Shown one piece after another: positions 25,401-31,946 of a stretch of 64,000 nucleotides of DNA. Source of the stretch: Podarcis raffonei (taxonomy: Eukaryota; Chordata; Lepidosauria; Squamata; Lacertidae); the NCBI RefSeq assembly GCF_027172205.1, contig NC_070604.1, positions 5,161,501 through 5,225,500 on the forward strand, written 5' to 3'. The notes under the pieces were generated by a model that was not told where the DNA came from, did no database searches, and was given only the letters and a program-made list of their open reading frames with translations. The position numbers were made by a program, and so were the translations under genes. Each line of letters opens with the position of its first letter. Position 1 is the first letter of the stretch.

Positions 25401-26616
25401 TTCGTGTTACAATTATAACAGTATTTTCCATTACCCTGTTCTCTATTAACCTCCCATAGAGCTCCTTTATATCCTTTCTCTGGACTCCATAGTGTAGGCA
25501 CCAGCCCATCTGAACCCCATAGCTCACCCACCCCTCTGCTTTCCCCTTGTTTTCCCACCCCACAGGTCTCCCTGAATTCCCTTTCCTGCCTCGGCACCTT
25601 AGAGAGCATAGCACTCCCTCTGTACCCCAGCCATCAACTTAAAACTCTTCATCCTTCCGACCTCACAGTTCTCTCTGCAACCAATTCTCAATCATTTTCC
25701 TTTTCCTCTTCAGCCTTTCCCTCTCAGAGCCAAAATGCACATCACTAGCAAATGCACGGTCACATTTAACATATGGGGTTTTTTTGTTTTGTTTTTAAAA
25801 CAGCTCCCTCCAGCAGCAAATGGCACATTCAGGACAGCAGAATGTTCATCACTGTGAAGCTGTGATTTTTTTTAAGCAATATTTTTAAATTGGTTTCACT
25901 CCCATTTTTAATGGACTTGGACAGGCAACTGATGTTCTTTCCACAAATGTGCAAGCTAACTGATATCTTTTGCTGAAGATTCAGTAAAAAGACATGTCCC
26001 ATAGACAGGTGGAAAAGGGCCACATCTTTGAATTTCTCAAGGGAGGCTTAAAAAGTTAGGCAGAAGACTGCCTTTGGCCCACTTTTAAAGGAAGAGCTCT
26101 TCTGCATGTTATCTTGTACAGCAGGAAACTGACAGAAATGGCAAATCACTTTTTAAAAAATGAGATGACACCTGTACAAGGAGTTTGAAGAATGCAGCTA
26201 AATCCCTCTGCAAATTGTTTGCTGACTTTGAATTGGGTTTGTCTTTTGAAGTGAACTCATTGTTGGAAACTAGCAGAAGTCTGGAGGCAATGGCTTAAAA
26301 TCCCAGCTCTGGAACTTTCTGAATAGATCAACCATCTATCATTGCTGCAACTATCCACTTTACAGTCTTCAGCACTAGCTAACCTGCATAAAAACATAAC
26401 AGTCTGATCTTGTTTATCACAATGGTTTAAGGGATTACAAAAAAGATATTGAACTCGCTTTAGATTTTGGTATGTGTGGTGTAACTTCCTTTGGCTACCA
26501 ACTAAATTCTGTCTACTCAAACATCTTGTCTGGTTTCCTTCTAGGTTCCCTTTGAAGAGCCATCATGCGAGAGCAGTTTTCATTTACCCAGAGAGCCGCA
26601 GCAAGCTCAGCATTGA
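8093..26616 (+). CDS. RHAG: RHAG: Rh-associated glycoprotein, ammonia/ammonium channel, 10 exons
   Basis: Ten exons join with canonical GT-AG sites into 1239 coding bases (412 residues; human 409). RhAG is a 12-helix Amt/Rh-family red-cell membrane protein that conducts ammonia/ammonium and possibly CO2, and carries the Rh complex. Pore residues are all present: gate phenylalanines F104 and F209, D151, and the twin histidines H159 ([11 protein letters not shown]) and H318 ([10 protein letters not shown]). All sit exactly 16 positions below the human numbering, because the first extracellular loop is 16 residues shorter. That loop ([13 protein letters not shown]) has no NxS/T sequon, whereas human N37 is glycosylated there. 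The tail after VYWE is about 19 residues longer than in human and ends EPQQAQH. Exons: 8093-8201, 10592-10775, 13468-13618, 15138-15285, 16471-16637, 17988-18125, 19893-20014, 23865-23938, 24855-24928, 26545-26616. It looks intact and functional. Confidence 0.95.
8202..9215. other. RHAG intron 1, 5' part, no recognised element
   Basis: AT-rich intronic DNA of about 1 kb. I see no coding exon, tRNA-type SINE head or terminal repeat in it. Confidence 0.5.
9216..9474. mobile_element. MITE, CCGTATTTTT family, in RHAG intron 1
   Basis: Ends ccgtatttttcactctataa and the complement 'agcaaaaaatacag' are flanked by TA on both sides. The interior is itself nearly palindromic around 9340 (agccagaacagcaagagaga versus ccctcttgctgttctggctt), so the whole unit could fold back. 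Confidence 0.75.
9475..10591. other. RHAG intron 1, 3' part with unassigned GC-richer block
   Basis: Bases about 9660-10330 are richer in GC than the flanks and look like an old inserted repeat, but I found no second copy in the window or defined ends. Nothing coding was accepted here. Confidence 0.35.
10592..10775 (+). CDS. RHAG: RHAG exon 2 (residues 37-98)
   Basis: It encodes [20 protein letters not shown] and then [20 protein letters not shown], membrane helices 2 and 3, nearly identical to human RhAG. The acceptor is tttccttccag and the donor gtaagg. The divergent [13 protein letters not shown] segment is the following loop. Confidence 0.94.
10840..10960 (-). repeat. Degraded retroelement tail related to the inverted repeat at 34426
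   Basis: On the reverse strand the order 'ggatgaagtgagctttag', then a aagctcgcagc block, then 'ctttaaggagccacggga' follows the same plan as the repeat at 34531-34605 (ctgaagaagtgtgcatgcac ... aaggtgctactgg). The match is loose, and this is an ancient copy. Confidence 0.35.
10961..11952. other. RHAG intron 2, no recognised element
   Basis: About 1 kb of intronic DNA. An open frame of 88 codons at 11370-11636 has no splice sites fitting RHAG and no recognised family, and was not accepted. Confidence 0.45.
11953..12060 (+). mobile_element. LINE 3' tail with (ATT)n(ATC)n microsatellite
   Basis: The block gtggctggagaaacccagcc agatgggcagggta is the end module of the (AAT)n-tailed LINEs, here on the + strand and truncated to about 35 bases. 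It runs into an (ATT)n then (ATC)n array (11990-12056). Confidence 0.7.
12061..13467. other. RHAG intron 2, 3' part, no recognised element
   Basis: Intronic DNA without terminal repeats or recognised families. It ends in the exon 3 acceptor, whose pyrimidine tract is weak (ttgaaag) but whose exon is fully conserved. Confidence 0.45.
13468..13618 (+). CDS. RHAG: RHAG exon 3 (residues 98-148)
   Basis: It encodes [20 protein letters not shown] and onward, including the first phenylalanine gate F104. Fifty full codons follow the split serine codon. The donor is gtagga, less usual than the other introns. The end '[10 protein letters not shown]' differs somewhat from the human NEYLVSEIFK. Confidence 0.93.
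13667..14170. mobile_element. MITE, CCGTATTTTT family, longest copy, in RHAG intron 3
   Basis: Ends ccatatttttcgctccataa and 'tatggagcgaaaaatgcgg' lie between TA dinucleotides. At 504 bp it is the longest member; internal reverse-complement stretches such as gccagcaagagcc/ggctcttgctggc make a long foldback. No transposase. Confidence 0.75.
14171..15137. other. RHAG intron 3 remainder, no recognised element
   Basis: Nothing beyond short simple repeats (an agagag run near 14470, a (TAG)n-like run near 14780, gggagg repeats near 14920). Confidence 0.5.
15138..15285 (+). CDS. RHAG: RHAG exon 4 (residues 149-198)
   Basis: It encodes [20 protein letters not shown], carrying D151 and the first pore histidine H159. 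The acceptor is tttgcag and the donor gtgagt. The split glycine codon joins exon 5 in phase. Confidence 0.95.
15286..16470. other. RHAG intron 4 with an L1 3' fragment
   Basis: Apart from the L1 fragment at about 15858-16340, the intron holds no recognised element. Confidence 0.5.
15858..16340 (-). mobile_element. L1 3' untranslated fragment
   Basis: The block from the T-rich start (tttatgaaagattttcttga) through 'gggctgtgtatgtcataaag' matches the inverted L1 3' part at 29109-29960 in order and spacing. It has no coding part. Confidence 0.6.
16471..16637 (+). CDS. RHAG: RHAG exon 5 (residues 198-253)
   Basis: It encodes [20 protein letters not shown] and on to [10 protein letters not shown], including the second phenylalanine gate F209. 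The acceptor is tttatatag and the donor gtaagc. Confidence 0.95.
16638..17987. other. RHAG intron 5, no recognised element
   Basis: AT-rich. I see no mobile-element ends or coding exon; a block at about 17210-17470 shares loose similarity with 20310-20480 (ttctccacatttcc... / 'tacattccacatcact'), suggesting one old shared repeat. Confidence 0.4.
17988..18125 (+). CDS. RHAG: RHAG exon 6 (residues 254-299)
   Basis: Exactly 46 codons, starting [20 protein letters not shown], the most conserved Rh-family segment. Acceptor cacacag, donor gtgagt, both in phase 0. Confidence 0.96.
18655..19108. mobile_element. Inverted pair of LTR copies (fossil) in RHAG intron 6
   Basis: A part-length + copy (about 18655-18757) and a longer inverted copy (18851-19108) of the same LTR family as 7066-7405 face each other across a spacer of about 90 bases. 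The inverted copy keeps the tatataagcagg TATA-like box and TG...CA ends. No internal coding region is present. The element is broken and old. Confidence 0.6.
19270..19490 (+). repeat. tRNA SINE, 5'-truncated, with (CTA)n(CTT)n tail
   Basis: It starts inside the SINE body (ctgaagtctctcagccccac) and ends with the 'gggatatcaaatccaaact' block and a long CTA/CTT array (19396-19487). It lacks the tRNA head. Confidence 0.75.
19575..19745 (-). mobile_element. CR1 LINE 3' end
   Basis: The 'cacagaataggaagggac' start, then ccctgcaatgcaggaatctc and 'cagcctctgcttaaaaacct' match the inverted 3' end of CR1 elements. Two more copies lie at 20205 and 51062. Confidence 0.7.
19893..20014 (+). CDS. RHAG: RHAG exon 7 (residues 300-340)
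   Basis: It encodes [20 protein letters not shown] and then [20 protein letters not shown], with the second pore histidine H318. Acceptor tccttacag, donor gtgagt. Confidence 0.95.
20205..20285 (-). mobile_element. CR1 LINE 3' end, short
   Basis: It begins gaatcatagaattgtagagt, the CR1 octamer-type tail in inverted form, and breaks off after 'gcaatgcaggaatctcaac'. Confidence 0.65.
20762..21600 (-). mobile_element. L2/CR1-type LINE, 3' part, in RHAG intron 7
   Basis: An (AAT)n tail and end module are followed inward by a long reverse-strand frame (235 codons, 20874-21581) from [14 protein letters not shown] through [16 protein letters not shown] to the end of the reverse transcriptase. It is the best-preserved RT C-terminal frame of the short copies. 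It is 5'-truncated and so cannot move on its own. Confidence 0.85.
22094..23052. mobile_element. Non-autonomous DNA transposon, CATAGCTGTCAAC ends
   Basis: The left end catagctgtcaaccttccct and the right end aaagttgacagctatg are inverted, with a 7-bp direct repeat ctcttgg outside. The interior shares long inverted-orientation blocks with 49537-50007, for instance 'caaggagtctgc...tgcatgcc'. A Bov-B 3' piece lies inside (22755-22882). No transposase is visible. Confidence 0.65.
22755..22882 (+). mobile_element. Bov-B (RTE) LINE 3' end, short
   Basis: The block tttgaccaaactgcgggagg to aacacgactaaatgactaaa and the (CAA)n tail match the 3' end of the Bov-B copies at 27588 and 47123. Confidence 0.8.
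23285..23520 (+). repeat. tRNA SINE with intact head, in RHAG intron 7
   Basis: It begins agaggcagcgtggtgtagtg with box A and a box B-like 'caggttcgcttcc', and runs to the 'tcaaatccaaactcttctt' tail. It is not a functional tRNA gene, as there is no cloverleaf beyond the promoter boxes. Confidence 0.75.
23577..23665 (-). repeat. tRNA SINE tail, inverted, with (GAA)n
   Basis: A (GAA)n(GAG)n run followed by gtttggatttgatatcccgc is the reverse of the SINE tail. It faces the copy at 23285-23520 tail-to-tail. Confidence 0.7.
23865..23938 (+). CDS. RHAG: RHAG exon 8 (residues 340-365)
   Basis: A 74-base exon encoding [24 protein letters not shown]. Acceptor atcctacag, donor gtcagt. It is in phase with exons 7 and 9 and matches human MAMQAAALGSSIGTAVVGG. 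Confidence 0.93.
23939..24854. other. RHAG intron 8, no recognised element
   Basis: No recognised repeats. Small open frames near 24220-24540 lack exon signals. Confidence 0.5.
24855..24928 (+). CDS. RHAG: RHAG exon 9 (residues 365-389)
   Basis: It encodes [24 protein letters not shown], the twelfth helix end and start of the cytoplasmic tail. The [13 protein letters not shown] block is almost identical to human. Acceptor aatgcag, donor gtagga. Confidence 0.95.
24929..26544. other. RHAG intron 9, possible L1 3' remnant only
   Basis: A T-rich tttttattaaagttttttta at about 25265 resembles the inverted L1 3' end; the rest is unassigned. Confidence 0.4.
26545..26616 (+). CDS. RHAG: RHAG exon 10 (residues 390-412 and stop)
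   Basis: Acceptor tccttctag. It starts VP as in human VPKTR but then continues [18 protein letters not shown] before the stop at 26614. The tail is longer than the human one and not obviously conserved. Confidence 0.85.
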   Translation, partial: VPFEEPSCESSFHLPREPQQAQH

Positions 26617-26734
26617 AGTACAGAAGGAACTATACATATTTAGCTATTTTCCCAAAGGTGTTTTCTGTTTCTGGTGAAATAACTGGACCATGCATTGTTT
26701 TTTTCAGTTTATATCGGCTTTAATTTACTGCAAA

Positions 26735-26740
26735 AATAAA
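26735..26740 (+). terminator. RHAG: Likely RHAG polyadenylation signal
   Basis: Canonical aataaa about 120 bases after the stop codon, in a T-rich 3' untranslated region. A second aaataaat lies near 26878. Confidence 0.55.
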
Positions 26741-27024
26741 ACCAGAGCAAAATGTTTTTCTGGACTAGTATTAATATTATGCACATTCACGCATTACAGC
26801 ACTACCCACTCAACGCTTGTGTTTCTAATGTATTCAGAACCTGGCAGCAAAATAATTTGAGAGAATGCTTACTGATAAAATAAATACGCAAAGTGACAAG
26901 TGACTTCACACCCAATCTGCAATCTCCTGGAGTTGATCAGACAGACCCTAAAATGAAACCAGATGCTATAATTTAGTGCCTCTTTTCATAGATACTGCAT
27001 TTAACTCAACTCTTTCCACCATAA

Positions 27025-27382
27025 CAAAGGTAAAGGTAAAGGGATCCCTGACCATTAGGTCCAGTTGCGGACGACACTGGGGTTGCGGTGCTCAACTTGC
27101 TTTATTAGCCGAGGGAGCCGGCGTACAGCTTCTGGGTCATGTGGCCAGCATGACTAAGCCGCTTCTGGCAAACCAGAGCAGTGGACGGAAACGCCATTTA
27201 CCTTCCCGCCGGAGCGGTACCTATTTATCTACTTGCACTTTGACATGCTTTCGAACTGCTAGGTTGGCAGGAGCAGGGACCGAGCAACGGGAGCTCACCC
27301 CATCGCAGGGATTCAAACTGCCAACCTTCTGATCGGCAAGCCCTAGGCTCTGTGGTTTAACCCACAGCGCCACCCGTGTCCC
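27025..27382 (-). repeat. Sauria-type SINE, full length, with target duplication
   Basis: The reverse strand starts with a tRNA-like head (gacacgggtggcgctgtggg, box A) and a box B-like ggcagtttgaatccctgcg, followed by a conserved body and a taccttta tail. An 11-bp duplication ttccaccataa flanks it (27014-27024, 27383-27393), showing retroposition. Confidence 0.85.
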
Positions 27383-27587
27383 TTCCACCATAATATTGGT
27401 AGTAAAATTTTAAAATCCTAATCTGGGCATCAGTTGCATAAAATAAACAGTAGCTATTGATTATGATGATACTGAGTAAAAGGAAATAATACCACAGTAG
27501 TCAAAGAAACTGAAATACAAGCAGTACAATTTATTTAAGACACTTCAAACCATGGAAAGCATTACTTGTGACTAGTGCTTTTTTCCT

Positions 27588-27979
27588 TGTTGTTGTTTAG
27601 TCGTTTAGTCGTGTCCGACTCCCTGTGACCCCATGGACCAGAGCACGCCAGGCACTCCTGTCTTCCACTGCCTCCTGCAGTTTGGTCAAACTCATGCTGG
27701 TAGCTTCGAGAACACTGTCCAACCATCTCGTCCTCTGTCGTCCCCTTCTCCTTGTGCCCTCCATCTTTCCCAGCATCAGGGTCTTTTCCAAGGAGTCTTC
27801 TCTTCTCATGAAGTGGCCAAAGTATTGGAGCCTCAGCTTCAGGATCTGTCCTTCCAGTAAGCACTCAGGGCTGATTTCCTTCAGAATGGATAGGTTTGAT
27901 CTTGCAGTCCATGGGACTCTCAAGAGTCTCCCCCAGCACCACAATTCAAAAGCATCAATTCTCCAGCGATCAGCCTTCA
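27588..27979 (-). mobile_element. Bov-B (RTE) LINE, 3' end, with target duplication
   Basis: The reverse strand encodes the RT C-terminal end including DAFELWCWGRLLRVPWTARS, and the element ends with the (CAA)n tail. It is bounded by an 11-bp duplication gcttttttcct (27577-27587, 27980-27990). It is 5'-truncated and broken. Confidence 0.85.
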
Positions 27980-28479
27980 GCTTTTTTCCTACATATATAT
28001 AAAGGTGCCAGTGCTGTGTACCACGGAGCTCTGCCAGAAAAAAGCACTGTTTGTTACATAGGTTGCACACCACTCCCAAACTCTGCTGATCATTAGCAAG
28101 ATTTCAGTTGGGTATCATGGCAATGACTCACAGGCTCCTTTCAGAAGAAGGGTGGAATGTGATTTTTGTGGTTTGGTTTGGTTTGGTTTGGTTTAGCAAG
28201 CCTGTCCAGCCACACAGAAAAGCATGAGGGACAGATTGAGCCCTGGAAGTAAAAAGACAGGTTTGTTGTATGATACAGATGCATATTTTAGAAAGGGGCA
28301 AATAACTCCAAATGGCTCAAAAAGAGAACCAAGCAAGATGCTACAGAAAAATGCAGATTCCACTGAAGGGAATGTGAACAGGAGTGAACATGGACCACTG
28401 GTACCAAACTGTATGGGAAACAGTCTTACTCTAAAAGCTAACCAGCAAACGGAAACTCTCACAGCGACAAATAAAAGAG

Positions 28480-28560
28480 GATGCCTTCACCCCGGTGTGG
28501 CTCACCTTTATTCTACACACAGCCCAACAAGACAACAACGGGAACCCACCAACAAATGAA
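28480..28560 (+). mobile_element. L1 3' untranslated fragment, + orientation
   Basis: The block aagaggatgccttcacccc to acacacagcccaac is the complement of the L1 3' region near 29920-29970. Upstream sequence (28190-28480) carries an open frame of 111 codons (28224-28559) that overlaps it and is therefore not taken as a gene. Confidence 0.55.
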
Positions 28561-28668
28561 ACCTACTGAGTCAGTAGAAAAAGAACCTACCCACATGATG
28601 CTGCCACAAAAACTACCCCCCTTCTCCCCCCCCGGCTTTCCCCCTCAACCTTTTACTGTGTACAACAG

Positions 28669-28879
28669 CTAGGGTTGCCATAGTTCCAAAAGTGAACATC
28701 TGGGGGGGCAAAGTTTTGTGCAAAATTGTTGAGCTTTTCCTGAGGGGAAATTGCCAAAAATGACACTGCTGGCACAGGTTGCCATATGTTGGGATTTTCC
28801 TGGACATTTCAGTGTTTTTCACCCGGACGCTGTTTCCAATGGCTATGTCCGGGAAATTCTGGACGTATGGCAACCCTAG
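28669..28879. mobile_element. Small DNA element with CTAGGGTTGCCATA ends
   Basis: The left end ctagggttgccatagttcca and the right end tggacgtatggcaaccctag are inverted, and an internal 'gttgccatatgttgggattttcctgg' repeats the end motif. Length 211 bp, no coding part. No clear target duplication was seen. Confidence 0.55.
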
Positions 28880-29165
28880 CAGCACTGAAGCTTTGCATCG
28901 AATACAGCTGATCTGTAAAAAGGACTTTATAATCCGAAAATGGAGACAATGTTTGTACTTCTGTAACCCAAGAAAACCTTTAAGAAAAAAATTAAAAAGA
29001 AAAAGAAAAATGCAGATTCTACTCCATCACATCATTGAGCTGGTTGATGTGGCAACATCTTTGTGAGGGGTTCAATGGGAGAAATTCAGGAAATACTGGT
29101 GCACTTTCTTTTTTTCTTTTTAATTAATTTTTATTAAAGATTTTCTTGTTTTAAAAAAGTACATA

Positions 29166-29550
29166 CCGTATTTTCCGGCGTATAAGACGACTGGGCATAT
29201 AAGACGACCCCCCAACTTTTCCAGTTAAAAAATAGAGTTTGGGATATACTTGGCGTATAAGACGACCCCTCTTCCAACGCACACCAAATAAAAATTTAAA
29301 AAACAGTCTCCAGTCTGGCTCAGAAATCCGCTCCACTTCCCAGCGGCCGGGGGCTTCTGGGGCCAATTTTCAAGCGTATTTCTACTTCATCTAGAGAGCT
29401 TGGTGTCCTCTGATTTAATTTGCTGTCGTTTTATCCTTTGGTGGGGAGTTACTGCAGGAGCTGCTGCTGTAGCCGGCGTATAAGACGACCCCTGACTTTT
29501 GAGAAGATTTTCCAGGGTTAAAAAGTAGTCTTATACACCAGAAAATACAG
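29166..29550. mobile_element. MITE, CCGTATTTTCC subtype, nested in the L1
   Basis: Ends ccgtattttccggcgtataa and 'cttatacaccagaaaatacag' lie between TA dinucleotides (29164-29165, 29551-29552). The 'gtataagacgacccc' motif is repeated three times inside. Confidence 0.75.
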
Positions 29551-29995
29551 TATCTTGTCTCTTTTTTCAGGTTGTACAGTCTTTCTTACAAATCAGTTAC
29601 ATTTGTTGTGAGACATTAGTGTTGACTACAGTATAAGGTTGGGGAAGAAGTGAGGGCAGAGGAGGTGTGGGGTGGTGAGGCTTATATTCTTCTGTATAGT
29701 GTATGTGTGGGGTTTCCTGTCAGTGTCAACTGAGCAGGTTCTCTATTAATTTATTACATTTCCTTGGTAGTGAGAGGGATTGGGGGAGACCAGGGCGTGG
29801 TTGATTCTCTGTGGTTGGTTGCAGTGGGGTTTGTTTGCATTTGTTTGGGGGGGGGATTGTTGGGTTAGGTAAGCCAGATTGATCCGTATGCTGTCAGTGG
29901 ATTCTTGTTATTGTTGGGCTGTGTATGTGATAAAGGGGAACCATACTGGGGTGAAGGCATCCTCTTCAATTTGTCCCTGTGTCAGTTTCAGTTTA

Positions 29996-30236
29996 CAGTG
30001 GAACCTCTGGTTACAAACACCTTGGGTTACAAACACTTTGGGTTACAGACTCCACTAACCCGGAAGTAGTTCCTCGGGTTAAGAACGTTACCTCAGGATG
30101 AGAACAGAAATCGCGCGCCAGCAGCGCGGCGGCAGCGGGAGGCCCCATTAGCTAAAGTGGTACCTCAGGTTAAGAACAGTTTCAGGTTAAGAACGGACCT
30201 CCAGAACGAATTAAGTTCGTAACCAGAGTACCACTG
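29996..30236. mobile_element. Tc1/mariner-like MITE with CAGTGGAACCTC ends, nested in the L1
   Basis: Ends cagtggaacctctggttaca and 'gtaaccagagtaccactg' are inverted and flanked by TA (29994-29995, 30237-30238). The interior (gcgcgccagcagcgcggcgg) is CpG-rich; no transposase. Confidence 0.75.
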
Positions 30237-31433
30237 TATTAGTTAGCTTTTTTAGGAAAGCCATTTCCCATACAATTTGATACTATTGGTTCATGTTTAC
30301 TCCTTACAGGTCTCTCCAGTGTCTGGCTATAAGGCTTCTGGCTGCTGAGAGTAGGTGGGTTATAAGCTCTGTATAATGTGAGTGGCCATTATGATCTTGG
30401 AAGATGTTCAGTAGGGCCAGTTCTGGGGTGAGTTCTAATATCTGTTTAGTTATTTTGCATATCTCTTGTAGGACTGCTGTCTAGTAGGGTTGGATTGGAG
30501 GGCATTCCCACCACATGTGGAGGTATGTGCTTGTGGAGGTGCAGCCTCTCCAACATCTTGGTGAGGTTCCTGGGTGTATCAGTGCCAGTTTCCATGGTGT
30601 GAAGTACCACCTGTATTGTAGGTGAGTTCCAGAGTTCCATTCTTTTGGCTGATATGGTCTTAAAGGGAGGTTTAGACCATATTCTAGTGCATTGGGTAGT
30701 GTTAATTTCATAGCCTATGTTGTGCTCCCATTGTTCTTTGATTGCGTCAAGGGGTTTGTGGGATTTTGGAGCAATATTTTGTATATTGTGGTTACCATCC
30801 CTTTGTTGTGTCCCTCTGCTGCCAGAAGAAAGTTTTCGAAGGAGGTCAAGGGCCTAATAGCTGCTAATTTTACTGCTGGGTTGTTTAAGAAGGCATGTAG
30901 TTGTTGGTGTGTTAGCCAAGGTATTTAGGTGTCCCCTAGTTTGTCTTGGATTTCATGTCTTGGTATGGGTTTGTTGTTTTCATAGAAGTCTCTTAGACAG
31001 TGTAGGCCTTTGGCTTGTCAGGTTTTCATCTGGAGGTTTTTTCTTCTTTTCTGTTGGGCTCTGGAGGCCGCCAGGCCTTGGAACTCTGCTGGGCTGTTGA
31101 TGAGATCCTTCAGGTCCCAGTGGGAAGGCCACTGGGGAGACTGGAAGGTGCAGCCTCCCTGGTTGTCGTGTTGGGCCCCGTGCTAACCTACTGGTCACAG
31201 CAGCGGCAGTGGCCGAGTTGGCAGTGTGGGCACCAGCCAGGCAGCGCCATTGGTGCTTGTGGTCCTCAGAGGCTCCATACTGCTGTGGCGCTTGCCATCT
31301 TGCCTCACTGGAAGTCCACACTGGTGCACTTTCAAACATCCGTCCCTAAATGCAGTTCAACTATTACTCCAAAGAATTTCACAATGCTGCCCTTTACTCC
31401 CATTATAACAGATTAATTTTACAGATAATCCTG

Positions 31434-31763
31434 AGTGACAGGTCTGCGGCCAGATTCAAGAGGGTTTGAATCTGTTCTGGAAAGCATTAGTTTGTGGAAG
31501 TGGGCAGTACCCCCTTGAGTAAATATTAAACTGCAAGGCAAATCATCCAAGATACAGCTTTGAATAGTTGTGGAGGAGAAGAAAAAATTAAGAGACAAAG
31601 CAGGACACTTTCAGTTTTAGTGGGTGGTTTAATGACTCGCTAGAGACAGTACCTAGCATAATATATATGCTGCTCAATGCAATTGCAATACATTGTCCTC
31701 GACCAAACTGCACTGTAGCTTTCATTATAACCACTACCCCAAATAATTGCTTGCTGAAACGAA
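31434..31763 (+). promoter_or_regulatory. 5' flank and promoter of P450 copy A
   Basis: It holds a TATA-like taatatatatg (31659-31669) about 95 bases before the ATG and a C/EBP-like attgcaat at 31682-31689. The same flank is found at copy B (52320-52477) and, without a gene, at 49335-50215. The C/EBP-like site reads gttgcaag in copy B. C/EBP factors commonly drive liver P450 genes, so the difference could matter for expression; that is inference. Confidence 0.4.
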
Positions 31764-31946
31764 ATGGATTGGATGGAGCCGATTCCAGCGTTGTTCCTCT
31801 TTATCCTTATGGTTTACTTTGTTTTGAAACTGGGCGCTTTCTGGAACAAGAGCTCCCAAAATCTTCCACCAGGACCGAGGCCTTTACCTCTCATTGGGAA
31901 TCTCCACATCATTGATCGCAAGAGGCCTTACAGAACCATGTTAAAG
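31764..31946 (+). CDS. P450 copy A exon 1 (residues 1-61)
   Basis: It encodes the membrane anchor and proline-rich hinge. The ATG is shared with copy B and precedes [16 protein letters not shown]. Donor gtaaag, phase 0. An in-frame run-on past the donor ends soon and is intronic. Confidence 0.93.

Larger units (their letters stand above)
29095..31333 (-). mobile_element. L1-type LINE with 14-bp target duplication, carrying two DNA elements
   Basis: The 14-bp repeat actggtgcactttc flanks it (29095-29108 and 31320-31333). The T-rich 3' end begins at 29109; the reverse strand around 30480-30640 encodes the L1 ORF2 C-terminal pattern (HPGTSPRCWRGC..., HMWWECPPIQPY). Two younger DNA elements (29166-29550 and 29996-30236) sit inside. 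Its 5' part (31090-31319) recurs upstream of P450 copy B (50215-50332 and 52083-52190), so the insertion predates that duplication. Confidence 0.7.

Noticed and set aside
28224-28559. 111-codon frame between Bov-B and a DNA element
   Set aside because: Its end overlaps an L1 3' fragment and there are no splice sites or recognised similarity.
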